NCBI RefSeq assembly: GCF_010435915.1
Contig: NZ_JAAFZH010000006.1
Coordinates: forward strand, 186,001-250,000
Length of the DNA: 64,000 nt
From: Spirosoma terrae
Lineage (GTDB): Bacteria; Bacteroidota; Bacteroidia; Cytophagales; Spirosomataceae
Reading direction: 5' to 3'
This document shows positions 7,923 to 16,631 of this stretch, in pieces. The notes beneath the pieces were generated by a model. It ran no database searches. It worked only from the letters and a program-made list of their open reading frames with translations, and had not been told where the DNA came from. The translations under genes and the position numbers were made by a program. Numbering within the stretch: the first letter of the stretch is position 1; each line of letters starts with the position of its first letter.

Positions 7923-10900
7923 TTAGAAACCAAGATTTACTCCGAAGCTGATGGTACGGGGAACGGGATAAGACCCCTCATCGACGCCCGGTGAACTCCC
8001 GCTACTTACATTCCGGGTATTTACCTCCGGATTGCCGGGGTATTTGGTAATGACCCAGGCATTCTGAATACTGCTATATACCCGTAAACTTCGGATGGTT
8101 TTTACTTTTAGTGGGACGGTATAGCCCAGCGTTATATTCTTGAAGGACAGAAAGCTACCATCTTTTATGTAGCGCGTACTCCAGCGGTCGCGTTCCAGAT
8201 ACGTAGTGCCCTGCAAAACACTACCGTATTTTCCATCACCGGGGTCGGTAGGCGATTTCCAGCGATTTTTCACTTCCTGGAGTACATTGAAAGGGCCATC
8301 GAGATTCGTCAGCCAGTTTTCGTAATGGGCCAGAATCTGATTGCCGTAGCTTCCGGTTATGGTTAGGCCGAGATCAAAACCCCGGTAGTTCAACTGATTC
8401 GTCAGGCCAAAAATAAACTTGGGCCAGGGCGTTCCAATAGTCGTGTAATCTTCGGGGAACGTAACTTTCCCATCGCCGTTCAGATCCCTGAATTTAATGG
8501 TTCCCACCTGTGAGTCTGTGTATTTTGGCGAGTTATCAAAATCCTGCTGATTCCGGTAAACGCCGTCCCAAACGGCTCCATAAAACAACCCAACGGGCGA
8601 CCCAACCTGCGATACATGACTATAGAATCCATAGTTAACCATACCCTGATAAATGGCATTGGTGGTTGCCGTTGATAGCTTATCGACCCGATTCCGATCG
8701 AAGGAAAGGTTCAACGTACTATTCCAGGTTAAACGGCTGTTGCGAATATTGACTGTATTCAGTCCGATTTCGTGCCCCCAGAAAGTCAGTTCGCCAATGT
8801 TGGTCTGAATACTGCTGAAGCCCGACGACTGCGGAACGGATACGTTATAGAGCAGATCGCTGGATTGTGTACGGTAATAGTTATACGTCAACTGAATTCG
8901 GTCGTTCAGGAAATACAGGTCAGTCCCCAGATTAAACTGTTTTTTACGTTCCCAACCCAGCGCATCATCGCCGAGATTGTTGGCTGCTCTTCCCTGAAAA
9001 AGTGAATTACCAAAGGCGTAATAGACTGGCCCAACAGTTGACCGAAACGTATAGTTACCAATCTCGAAGTTACCTGTAATTCCGTAGCTGGCTCGAACTT
9101 TGAAAAATGAAACAGGCGCGATCTGCCAGAATCGTTCCTTGGAAATAATCCAGCCGACCGAGGCCGACGGAAAGTTTCCCCAGCGATTATTCGGCCCAAA
9201 CCGCGATGAGCCATCGCGCCGAACGGAGGCCGTAAAGAGGTACTTATCCTTGTAGTTATAGTTAAGACGAGCGAGATACGACAACAGCGCCCATTCCTGC
9301 ACGTTGTTGGTAACAACGGTCCGGCCAGCCGCGCTCACGGCCTGAATTTTATCGTCGGGATAATTACTGGCTGTTACCAACGTATTATCGCTTCGAAAGC
9401 GCTGGGCGGTAAAATCAACCAAGGCATCAAGGTTATGTCCGTTAAACTCTTTCTGGTAGCTCAGCGAATTCTCATTGACCCAGTTGTACATCCGGGTTGC
9501 ATTGTCCGAACCACTCGGAATCCGGGGTGGTGGCGTAAACAACACACCAATTGTTGAGGGGTTGAACTGGAAAATCGTGTTGTTACTCAGCTGAATATTA
9601 GCCGTTGTTTTTGCCTTGAGCCCTTTTATAAGTTCGTATTCAACAAACGCATTAGACAAAAGCGCCTGCGTTCTGTTTCTGTAAACCTTATCCTGGGCTA
9701 CCCGCAACCAGTTCGGGTTACCGAACGTAGCGGGGTCGGAGGCCGTCAGGGTCAGACTACCATCGGCATTGTAAGGACTGGCAAGCGGTGTGGTAGCCAG
9801 CGCTCCAGAGATAATATTTTCGGAACCATAAGGCCCCCCATCCGTAGCAAAGTTGGTATTCGACGAATAGTTAGGAGCCAGATTAAAGCCGATTTTGACC
9901 TTATCGCTGGGCGTGAATAACGTATTGACCCGTAGCGAAAGTCGTTGAAATCCAGTTCCCACCACAACACCATCTTCTTTGAAATAACCGCCCGTAACCG
10001 ACGTAAGAACGTTTTTCGAACCAGAACTCAGACTAAGATTATAGCTTTGAACCGCTCCCGTCCGGGTCACTACGTCGTACCAATTGGTACCTTTTCCGGC
10101 ATATTGCGCAGGGTTCTGAAAGGCTGGATTGACCGCCCGGCCATTCAGTTCAGCAATTTCTTTCTGAAACTGAGCATATTCCTCAGCATTCATCATTTTC
10201 AGCTTTCTGGATTCGGGAATCTGTTCAAAACCGTAGTACGCATTAAAATCGATCTGCGTTTTTCCGGCTTTGGCGGCTTTCGTCTGAATTAATACGACGC
10301 CGTTTCCCGCTCGTGATCCGTAAAGCGAGGCCGATGCTGCGTCTTTTAAGACACTAATGCTCTCAATTTCTGCCGGGTTAATCGTATTAATGTCTCCGGT
10401 AATTGGCATACCATCCACTACGTATAAGGGATTTGCTCCTGCCGTAATGGAAACCGAACCGCGTACTTTGATATTCATTCCTTCACCGGGTCGCCCACTA
10501 ACCTGGTCGATCCGAACACCCACCAGTTTCCCCTGTAGCATCTGGGCAACCTGAGCAACCGGCGGATCTTTCAGTTCTTTGGCCGATACCATGGCAATGG
10601 CACCAGTTATATCCTCTTTTTGTTGGGTGCCATAACCCACAACGATTACTTCGCTAAGTGACTTATCGTCGGGGACCATCTGCACATCGATCGTTGTGCG
10701 ATTCCCAACTGCAATTTCCTGATTCCGATAACCAACAAAGGAAAAAATTAACGTAGTACCCGACCCGGCGTTCCGTTCATCGGGAATACTAAGCCTGAAA
10801 TTCCCTTCCGAATCGGTACTTGTGCCTCGTGTTGTATTTTTAACGACCACACTTACGCCCGGCAGCCCTTCTCCCGTTTCGCTTTTCACGGTACCCGTTA

Positions 10901-11342
10901 TAGAACGATCCGTAAACTGCTGGAAATCGGTTTGAGTCTGTTGCGGCAATTCGTCCGGGAAACTGGTTGGTGTGTTCGGGCGAGTACTGAGCAGAATCTG
11001 CTTTTTCCCAACCACTTCATACGAAACGGTGGTATTCTTGAACAACTGATCAAGTACGGTGGCCAGCCGCTGGTTCGTTACGTTGATCGTTACGCGCCGA
11101 TCGGCCTGAATCTGCTGAGGGCGGTAGGAAAACGTAACGTTAGCCAACTTTTCGAGCTTCGATAAAACCACTCGAATTTCCTTACTGTCAACGGATAAAC
11201 TAATAGACTGTTCCAGCAATGCCTGCCCACTCGCCGTTCGGGCGTTGGCTACGTTCAGGAACAGGAACATCCATACGAGCTGTGTCAGGGTAATACGCAT
11301 AATGATAGCGACGTATGCGTGACTGAGTCGAGGTAATTTCAT
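7923..11342 (-). CDS. SusC/RagA family TonB-dependent transporter with STN domain
   Basis: A 1139-residue outer-membrane beta-barrel that imports nutrients with SusD, using TonB energy. In order: signal peptide (about 1-40); an STN domain (about 43-120, ISLSVDSKEIRVVLSKLEKL); a carboxypeptidase-like domain (about 148-230, ITGVKSETGEGLPGVSVV-like region); a TonB box/plug starting at SEVIVVGYGTQQKEDITGA; and the barrel ending in an aromatic C-terminus (FGVNLGF). The STN domain marks it as a transducer that signals occupancy to FecR, and the fecR and ECF sigma genes are directly upstream. An upstream Met choice is not critical; the start at the listed end gives a plausible signal peptide. There are 197 bases between it and fecR, containing a hairpin. 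Confidence 0.95.
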   Translation of the reverse strand: MKLPRLSHAYVAIIMRITLTQLVWMFLFLNVANARTASGQALLEQSISLSVDSKEIRVVLSKLEKLANVTFSYRPQQIQADRRVTINVTNQRLATVLDQLFKNTTVSYEVVGKKQILLSTRPNTPTSFPDELPQQTQTDFQQFTDRSITGTVKSETGEGLPGVSVVVKNTTRGTSTDSEGNFRLSIPDERNAGSGTTLIFSFVGYRNQEIAVGNRTTIDVQMVPDDKSLSEVIVVGYGTQQKEDITGAIAMVSAKELKDPPVAQVAQMLQGKLVGVRIDQVSGRPGEGMNIKVRGSVSITAGANPLYVVDGMPITGDINTINPAEIESISVLKDAASASLYGSRAGNGVVLIQTKAAKAGKTQIDFNAYYGFEQIPESRKLKMMNAEEYAQFQKEIAELNGRAVNPAFQNPAQYAGKGTNWYDVVTRTGAVQSYNLSLSSGSKNVLTSVTGGYFKEDGVVVGTGFQRLSLRVNTLFTPSDKVKIGFNLAPNYSSNTNFATDGGPYGSENIISGALATTPLASPYNADGSLTLTASDPATFGNPNWLRVAQDKVYRNRTQALLSNAFVEYELIKGLKAKTTANIQLSNNTIFQFNPSTIGVLFTPPPRIPSGSDNATRMYNWVNENSLSYQKEFNGHNLDALVDFTAQRFRSDNTLVTASNYPDDKIQAVSAAGRTVVTNNVQEWALLSYLARLNYNYKDKYLFTASVRRDGSSRFGPNNRWGNFPSASVGWIISKERFWQIAPVSFFKVRASYGITGNFEIGNYTFRSTVGPVYYAFGNSLFQGRAANNLGDDALGWERKKQFNLGTDLYFLNDRIQLTYNYYRTQSSDLLYNVSVPQSSGFSSIQTNIGELTFWGHEIGLNTVNIRNSRLTWNSTLNLSFDRNRVDKLSTATTNAIYQGMVNYGFYSHVSQVGSPVGLFYGAVWDGVYRNQQDFDNSPKYTDSQVGTIKFRDLNGDGKVTFPEDYTTIGTPWPKFIFGLTNQLNYRGFDLGLTITGSYGNQILAHYENWLTNLDGPFNVLQEVKNRWKSPTDPGDGKYGSVLQGTTYLERDRWSTRYIKDGSFLSFKNITLGYTVPLKVKTIRSLRVYSSIQNAWVITKYPGNPEVNTRNVSSGSSPGVDEGSYPVPRTISFGVNLGF

Positions 11343-11440
11343 ACCTTTGATTGTTTTTGTTAGGGTTTAGACAAAGACAAACAAGCCCCTGTACATCTGA
11401 CGAGGATGCAACGGAATACGAACCAAACGGGGCTTTATCG

Positions 11441-11470
11441 GATCGGTAGTGCTTGGACCCACTACCGATC
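11441..11470. terminator. Hairpin between fecR and susC
   Basis: A perfect 11-base stem (GATCGGTAGTG / CACTACCGATC) with an 8-base loop lies downstream of fecR and upstream of susC. A T-rich run follows on the plus strand (TTCTTTT) but not on the coding strand, so it may be an attenuator or RNA-stability element rather than a true terminator for fecR. Confidence 0.5.
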
Positions 11471-11539
11471 TTCTTTTACTACTGAGTTAGTTTTGCGTCA
11501 TGCGCTTCGGATTAAAGGTGATAAGAATACGTTTTATAA

Positions 11540-12577
11540 TTAACAACCAGGCCCACTGATAACCACCTGTGCATCAATCACTTTATAGGTAGCTCCCAAT
11601 AGCTTACAGACAATAGTCAGTTTATCGTACATAGTTTCCTGATCCAGTGACGTCGTGATGAAGCAATTCGCCATCACCTCCTCATCGTACACCACATCGA
11701 TGCCATAAGCCTGTTCAATTGCCGACATGATCTGAGAAACCGGCGCATTTTGAAAGGTAAACGACATTCTATCCGGCTCTGGCGTCAGAATCACGGGCTT
11801 ATCCACCAGGCTTTTGACCAACCGCTGTTCCTGATCCAGATATGTCACCTGCTGGTTCGGCGTTAGAACAACCCCGATAGTTTCAGGATCTGATTTTGAT
11901 TTAGAGACTAACTTGGGCGAATAAACCGACACGCGTCCGGTACGTACAGCAACGGTAACATTACGATCGGTCGGATAGGCTTTGATCCGAAAACTGGTTC
12001 CGAGAACCTTCGTGATCAGGTCATGTGAATACACAAAAAAAGGCTTGTTCGGGTTTTTTCGTATATCAAAAAAAGCCTCGCCAATGAGCCTCACCTCACG
12101 CTTTCTTGCGGCAAATACAGCCGGATGTTGAATCGTACTTCCAGGCTGCAACGTAACAACACTTTGATCGCTGAGCACATATCGTTCGGGCACTGTCGAT
12201 GTGTTGGTGTGTTCAATGGAACTCGCTTTTGCTTCAACAAACTGGTCATGCTGAGCAGGCCCTATCATATTGAGGTTCACGAAGTACCAACCAACGCCCA
12301 GTAATACGACAACAGCTGCGGCAGCTGCCCAGTATGTTCTCAACCAATGTTGTCTGACCGGCGTATGTTGGGTAGTTCGGGCAGATAACTTCTGCCAGTT
12401 TTGAGCAAGCAATCTTTTTTGTTCTTCCTCATTGGCGGGTAGTTTGACCTCAGAATCTAACGACAGATACCATTGATCGAGCAATGCCCGTTCTTCCTCC
12501 GTACAATCTCCTTTGAGGTATTTGTCCAGTAATTCCTGATACCTAGCGTCATCCATCCGGTTGAGTCGTTCGTTCAA
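11540..12577 (-). CDS. FecR family anti-sigma factor
   Basis: A 345-residue inner-membrane protein that holds the partner ECF sigma factor until SusC signals. The cytoplasmic N-terminus (about 1-85) has the YLKGDCTEEERALLDQWY helix region of FecR proteins. One transmembrane helix follows (about 86-106, TYWAAAAAVVVLLGVGWYFV), then the periplasmic FecR domain (about 130-225: LPDGS-like SDQSVVTLQPGSTIQHP and GEAFFDIRKNPNKPFFVYS) and a C-terminal DUF4974 domain (about 270-340, MSFTFQNAPVSQIMSAIEQA) that resembles an STN fold. It lies 85 bases downstream of the sigma gene on the same strand. A second possible start is the Met seven residues in. Confidence 0.94.
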   Translation of the reverse strand: MNERLNRMDDARYQELLDKYLKGDCTEEERALLDQWYLSLDSEVKLPANEEEQKRLLAQNWQKLSARTTQHTPVRQHWLRTYWAAAAAVVVLLGVGWYFVNLNMIGPAQHDQFVEAKASSIEHTNTSTVPERYVLSDQSVVTLQPGSTIQHPAVFAARKREVRLIGEAFFDIRKNPNKPFFVYSHDLITKVLGTSFRIKAYPTDRNVTVAVRTGRVSVYSPKLVSKSKSDPETIGVVLTPNQQVTYLDQEQRLVKSLVDKPVILTPEPDRMSFTFQNAPVSQIMSAIEQAYGIDVVYDEEVMANCFITTSLDQETMYDKLTIVCKLLGATYKVIDAQVVISGPGC

Positions 12578-12662
12578 AAAGCATAGACGAACGTAGTACC
12601 GAAATTCCCTAATACTATTTAGAGAATTTTTACGATTTTTTTAATCAGCTTGAATTAACGTA

Positions 12663-13238
12663 TCAGGATAGGTAATAAAGTAGCCATACTGTAGCAAAAT
12701 CCCGTAGATTCTTCCGAAGGAACGTAGTGGAACGAGACAGATGGTATTCAATCGTTTTTTCGGACAGATTCAGCCGCTGAGCGATCTCACGAATTGTGAG
12801 GTGTTCAAACCGATTGAGGATAAATATTTCGCGGGTTTTTTCCGGCAGTTGCGCTAACGTAGCCTGGATCGCTTCGGTCAGTTCATTAAATTGTACCGCT
12901 TCGGAGGTAGCCAATGTTTCGGCCGGAAAGAATAGACGTAGCTGATCGAGGTAATGTTCTTCTTTAATGTTCCGGCGGATGTAATCGATCATCAGGTTTT
13001 TGAGCGATACGCCCAGAAACGCCTGCAAATTAATTACTCGTAACGACTCCCGCTTTTGCCAGATCATGACGAACAGTTCCTGCGCAATTTCTTCCGCCAC
13101 TTCCTTACGACGGAGTTTACGATGAGCTATTACGTACATTTTATACCAATACCGATCATACAGCTCCCGGAACGCCTGCTCATCGTCATCGCGGAGCAGC
13201 GCCAACAAATCATTGTCGGTCAGTTGGTTCAGGGCCAT
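12663..13238 (-). CDS. ECF RNA polymerase sigma-70 factor (Bacteroidota FecI-like)
   Basis: A 191-residue alternative sigma factor. Region 2 spans about 10-80 (DEQAFRELYDRYW ... AEEIAQELFVMIWQKRESL) and region 4 about 125-180 (LPEKTREIFILNRFEHLTI then REIAQRLNLSEKTIEYHLS, the helix-turn-helix). It is followed by fecR and susC in the classic order, so it should direct transcription of the susCD operon when the transporter meets its ligand. The gene is divergent from the cytochrome-PQQ dehydrogenase gene, with 233 bases between them. Confidence 0.95.
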   Translation of the reverse strand: MALNQLTDNDLLALLRDDDEQAFRELYDRYWYKMYVIAHRKLRRKEVAEEIAQELFVMIWQKRESLRVINLQAFLGVSLKNLMIDYIRRNIKEEHYLDQLRLFFPAETLATSEAVQFNELTEAIQATLAQLPEKTREIFILNRFEHLTIREIAQRLNLSEKTIEYHLSRSTTFLRKNLRDFATVWLLYYLS

Positions 13239-13471
13239 TATTCAGCTATTTATCAGCAAAGTTGTAATAAACCCCGAAATACTTCAAAAATTTTCTTTTT
13301 TATTCATTCGTATGTACATGAATATATCCCGAAACTATCAACGCCACATTGACAAACGTCCTTACCGGTTCACCTCAACCATTTTAAATAATGATCAGTA
13401 AGTTAACCTTGCTCCATACTCTTATTGATGGTCACAACCTGTATTTGTAGCTTTACTCCAAAACCAACACT

Positions 13472-14872
13472 ATGATCAAGTTTACTATTAGTGCGGCTTT
13501 TATAACGGTGTTTATCCTGAGCAGTTTCCTGATCGAGAAAAATCCGGCCATAAAAACCGCCCGCGAAAACTACCAGACGTATTGTTCATCCTGCCACGGC
13601 GAAAAAGTAGAAGCGTTTGTCGACCGCAAATGGAAACACGGAACGGCCAAAACTGACCTGGTCAAGAGTATTTCCGAAGGCTATCCTGATCTGGGTATGC
13701 CTACCTGGAAAGCCTCACTAAACGCTACGGAAATCGATGAGCTGGCGGATCTTATCCTGGAGAGTCTGAAAAATGTTGATCAATACAAATTTGCCAATAA
13801 ACCAACCTCGAACGTATTTACATCCGAAGCCCAAACCGTCAAACTTGATACCGTGGCAGCAGGCTTAGGCTCGCCCTGGGGGTTGGCTTTTCTGCCCAAT
13901 GGCGATATGCTTGTCAGTACCCGTTCTGGCGATATTTATCGGATTGGCAAAAACCAGCAAAAGACCAAACTTTCGGGTGGTCCTACTGCTCTGGCAGAAG
14001 GTCAGGGCGGATTGCTGGACGTAGCACTTCACCCCAACTTCGCCAAAAACCAGCTTGTTTACTTCTCCTACTCGGCCGTTAAGACCGAAGGCGATCAAAA
14101 ACTATCGACGACGGCCGTTATGCGTGCTAAGCTAACAGGCAACACGTTAACTGATCAGAAGGTCATTTTTGAAGCGTTACCTTACTCAAAAACCAAGCAT
14201 CATTACGGTTCCAGAATGGTGTTTGACAACAAAGGCTATTTATTTGTCTCGGTGGGCGAACGGGGTAATGAAAAGGAAAATCCGCAGACAATAACCAACG
14301 ATCTGGGGAAAGTGCATCGTATCTATGACGACGGCCGAATCCCCGAGGACAATCCATTCATCAAGGATAAAACGGCTCGTGGTACGATATACTCTTACGG
14401 ACATCGGAATCCGCAGGGTATGATCAAGCATCCGACAACTGGCGAAATCTGGACCCATGAGCATGGACCACGCGGGGGCGACGAACTAAACATCATCAAA
14501 AAAGGCGCTAACTATGGCTGGCCAGTTATTTCGTATGGTATCAATTACGACGGTAAACCAATCACAAACCTGACGGCTAAAGAAGGCATGGAACAGCCGC
14601 TAAACTACTGGCTTCCTTCGATTGCGCCATCGGGCATTGCGTTTGTTGAAGGCACAAAATACCCTGGCTGGAAAGGCAACCTCATGATCGGTTCGCTACG
14701 TTTCCAATACTTAAATCGCTGTGTTATGAATGGCAATAAAGTTGTCAAACAGGAGAACTTGCTAAAGAATATTGGCCGCGTTCGGAACATCAAACAAGGT
14801 CCGGATGGCTATCTCTACGTATCAGTTGAAGAACCAGGATACATTTTCCGATTACAGCCAGTGACTATGTAG
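13472..14872 (+). CDS. Cytochrome c / PQQ-dependent sugar dehydrogenase fusion
   Basis: A 466-residue exported oxidoreductase. After a signal peptide (about 1-21) comes a cytochrome c domain with heme motif CSSCH at residues 38-42 and a likely axial Met in GYPDLGMPTW. From about residue 115 a six-bladed propeller of the soluble glucose/aldose dehydrogenase (GSDH, YliI-like) family follows: GLGSPWGLAFLPNGDMLVS, GGLLDVALHPNF, SYGHRNPQGM and THEHGPRGGDELN, the last two being cofactor and active-site signatures of the family. It probably oxidises a sugar in the periplasm with direct electron transfer to its own heme. The divergent position beside the SusCD sigma factor suggests a functional link. 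A hairpin follows the gene. Confidence 0.9.
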   Translation: MIKFTISAAFITVFILSSFLIEKNPAIKTARENYQTYCSSCHGEKVEAFVDRKWKHGTAKTDLVKSISEGYPDLGMPTWKASLNATEIDELADLILESLKNVDQYKFANKPTSNVFTSEAQTVKLDTVAAGLGSPWGLAFLPNGDMLVSTRSGDIYRIGKNQQKTKLSGGPTALAEGQGGLLDVALHPNFAKNQLVYFSYSAVKTEGDQKLSTTAVMRAKLTGNTLTDQKVIFEALPYSKTKHHYGSRMVFDNKGYLFVSVGERGNEKENPQTITNDLGKVHRIYDDGRIPEDNPFIKDKTARGTIYSYGHRNPQGMIKHPTTGEIWTHEHGPRGGDELNIIKKGANYGWPVISYGINYDGKPITNLTAKEGMEQPLNYWLPSIAPSGIAFVEGTKYPGWKGNLMIGSLRFQYLNRCVMNGNKVVKQENLLKNIGRVRNIKQGPDGYLYVSVEEPGYIFRLQPVTM

Positions 14873-14877
14873 CCAAC

Positions 14878-14909
14878 AAGGCCGCTAAACGGGATTGTTT
14901 AGCGGCCTT
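14878..14909. terminator. Hairpin between convergent genes
   Basis: A perfect 13-base stem (AAGGCCGCTAAAC / GTTTAGCGGCCTT) has a 6-base loop. It lies 5 bases past the sugar dehydrogenase stop and 19 bases before the end of the convergent Uma2 gene. No long T tract follows, but position suggests bidirectional termination. Confidence 0.7.
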
Positions 14910-14928
14910 CAATATAGAATAGAGTAGA

Positions 14929-15510
14929 CTAATCCTCCAAAACCTCCGACAAAACGGTTTCAAACCCCACCAGAACATCTTCACCCGATAGCGTCTCCGA
15001 AAACCCTTTACGAACAACAGATTGCTCTGGTTGATAGATATAAGTACATTTTTCTTCGGGTGACACTAACCAGGCCAGACGCACACCATTGCTGATCCAC
15101 TTGTCCATTTTTTCTTTTACCACCTCAAGATTATCAGAATCACTCGCCAATTCAAGAACAAAATCCGGAGCCATGTGAGGAAAAGAATGCTTTTCTGCCT
15201 TACTCAGTGCGTCCCACCGATCACGACGAATCCAGGCTACATCTGGGGCTCTCATGGATTTGTCATTGAGGAAGAAGCCACCACTGGAATCGATCACTTT
15301 TCCTGCCTTTGTTTTTCGGTTCCACAGCCCGATTTCTGTATTTAGCTCACTATTGTTTATACTCGTTAAGAGATGGGTGGGAGACATATCAATATATAAA
15401 ATTCCATTCTCGTCGCGTTCAATACGTAAATCAGGATTGGCCAGGCAAAATCGGACTAACTCCTCATCAGTAAAATAGTCAATCTGTGGGATATTCAAAG
15501 GCAATTGCAT
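14929..15510 (-). CDS. Uma2 family (DUF820) putative nuclease-fold protein
   Basis: A 193-residue protein of the Uma2/DUF820 family, which has a PD-(D/E)XK restriction-endonuclease-like fold. Visible family motifs are MSPTHLLTSINNSELNTEIG near residue 50, APDVAWIRRDRWDALS near residue 93, and the metal-site signature PDFVLELASDSDNLEVVKEKM near residue 115, with DFxLE and the conserved K. The C-terminal WLVSPEEKCTYIYQPEQ is also typical. These genes are common as singletons in Cytophagales and cyanobacteria; their biological role is not established. It is transcribed alone from a good Bacteroidota promoter. Confidence 0.9.
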   Translation of the reverse strand: MQLPLNIPQIDYFTDEELVRFCLANPDLRIERDENGILYIDMSPTHLLTSINNSELNTEIGLWNRKTKAGKVIDSSGGFFLNDKSMRAPDVAWIRRDRWDALSKAEKHSFPHMAPDFVLELASDSDNLEVVKEKMDKWISNGVRLAWLVSPEEKCTYIYQPEQSVVRKGFSETLSGEDVLVGFETVLSEVLED

Positions 15511-15535
15511 AACGAAGCACGTTTTCAGCTACTAA

Positions 15536-15566
15536 CAAATCTACCGAATGATTGCCTACAAACAAA
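15536..15566 (-). promoter_or_regulatory. Bacteroidota-type promoter of the Uma2 gene
   Basis: On the minus strand a -33 TTTG (15563-15566) is followed after 19 bases by a -7 TAGATTTG (15536-15543), which fits TTTG-N19-TAnnTTTG. It ends 26 bases before the ATG. Confidence 0.65.
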
Positions 15567-15675
15567 GCGCGAGCATACACTAATAGCTACAAAGAAAACC
15601 ATGATACTAGGGTGTAGAAAAGAAGATCCAGTTAGCTAATCACCCCTTCCTATGTTGTGTATTAACCAACCTTCA

Positions 15676-16464
15676 TTATTTCCCCGCTCCCCAGAAGATG
15701 GCGTTCCGAAAAATAGTGACGAACGCTTCGTTTTTGAACAGGTCGGGATGATGACCCATAAACACATAAACGTTACGTGCTTTGACGTGTGGATTTGACC
15801 AGACAACCGGGTGATCTCCTCCCATTTTTATCTCAGAATCGGGTGAGTAGGTCGATTCATCTACCGTGGCCAGCACATCGACATTTGGCCGAGGGCTTTT
15901 GTTATACGTATACCATTCTTCCTTCTGCACTTCAAACGTAACAGGCACACCATTCATACAGGGATGGCTCCTGGCTTCAACATGAACCGTTGCTTTAGCA
16001 AAGCTGGCAATGTAATTTTTGTATCGGATACCGCCCATAAATTCAGAAAACCAGGGCCACATGGCATAGCCATCAAACTCACCCAGCAACGTAGCGTGGT
16101 GAAAACCCACCCATCCTCCCCTTCCTTCTGTAATGTATTTCCGAAATGCAGCTTTGGCTGAATCACTCCACATGTAGGGAGGATAATTCAGTTGAATAAA
16201 CAGTTGATAATTAGTCAGAAAAGCCTCCGTTATTGATTCCGCATTATCAATATAATCAACGGTAAAATTCTGTTCGTTAGCCAGCTGCTTTAACCAGCTC
16301 TTAGCCGCTTCCACAAAAGGTGCATGCACGCCACCCACTTCGGTCATGGCCACGACTTTGAAGCGGGGTTTTCTGGCTTGCGCAATCGCGCTCAGGCCAA
16401 TAGGAACAAACAGCAACACGAATAGACAGCGAATCAGTATATGATACGTAGTGCGCTTTTTCAT
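15676..16464 (-). CDS. ThuA domain (trehalose utilisation-like) secreted protein
   Basis: A 262-residue exported protein. The start at 16464 gives a clean signal peptide (MKKRTTYHILIRCLF... ending near IAQA); an upstream in-frame Met at 16503 would add 13 residues ahead of it. The mature part is a single ThuA domain with a class I glutamine amidotransferase-like fold: FKVVAMTEVGGVHAPFVEAA, YQLFIQLNYPPYMW, GWVGFHHATLLGEFDGY, and HPVVWSNPH followed by RNVYVFMGHHPDLF. ThuA proteins take part in 3-keto-trehalose/3-keto-glycoside metabolism with oxidoreductases. In Bacteroidota they often sit near DUF1080 and dehydrogenase-cytochrome genes, as here. The precise reaction is not established. Confidence 0.88.
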   Translation of the reverse strand: MKKRTTYHILIRCLFVLLFVPIGLSAIAQARKPRFKVVAMTEVGGVHAPFVEAAKSWLKQLANEQNFTVDYIDNAESITEAFLTNYQLFIQLNYPPYMWSDSAKAAFRKYITEGRGGWVGFHHATLLGEFDGYAMWPWFSEFMGGIRYKNYIASFAKATVHVEARSHPCMNGVPVTFEVQKEEWYTYNKSPRPNVDVLATVDESTYSPDSEIKMGGDHPVVWSNPHVKARNVYVFMGHHPDLFKNEAFVTIFRNAIFWGAGK

Positions 16465-16606
16465 GGGAAAGAAAGCTATGATCCGGCCTGCAAAAAGCAA
16501 CAAATTAGCCAGATTTTCAGGAAATCTTACCGGCTCGCCCTATCAGCCAAAAGACTCATGTCAAAGAAGTAAGCATGAACACGACCAATGACACAGAACA
16601 CTGTCG

Positions 16607-16614
16607 TATCTTTG
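16607..16614 (+). promoter_or_regulatory. -7 promoter element (TATCTTTG) deciding the start of the methyltransferase gene
   Basis: The octamer matches TAnnTTTG and lies 17 bases ahead of the ATG at 16632. Because it lies downstream of the alternative ATG at 16575, it argues that translation starts at 16632. Confidence 0.55.
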
Positions 16615-16631
16615 CGCACTTTATTACCGGA

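Noticed and set aside
6208..12500. Several plus-strand open frames of 60-130 codons opposite the SusC/SusD genes
   Set aside because: They lie wholly inside strongly supported minus-strand genes, have no family motifs and show the composition of antisense frames.
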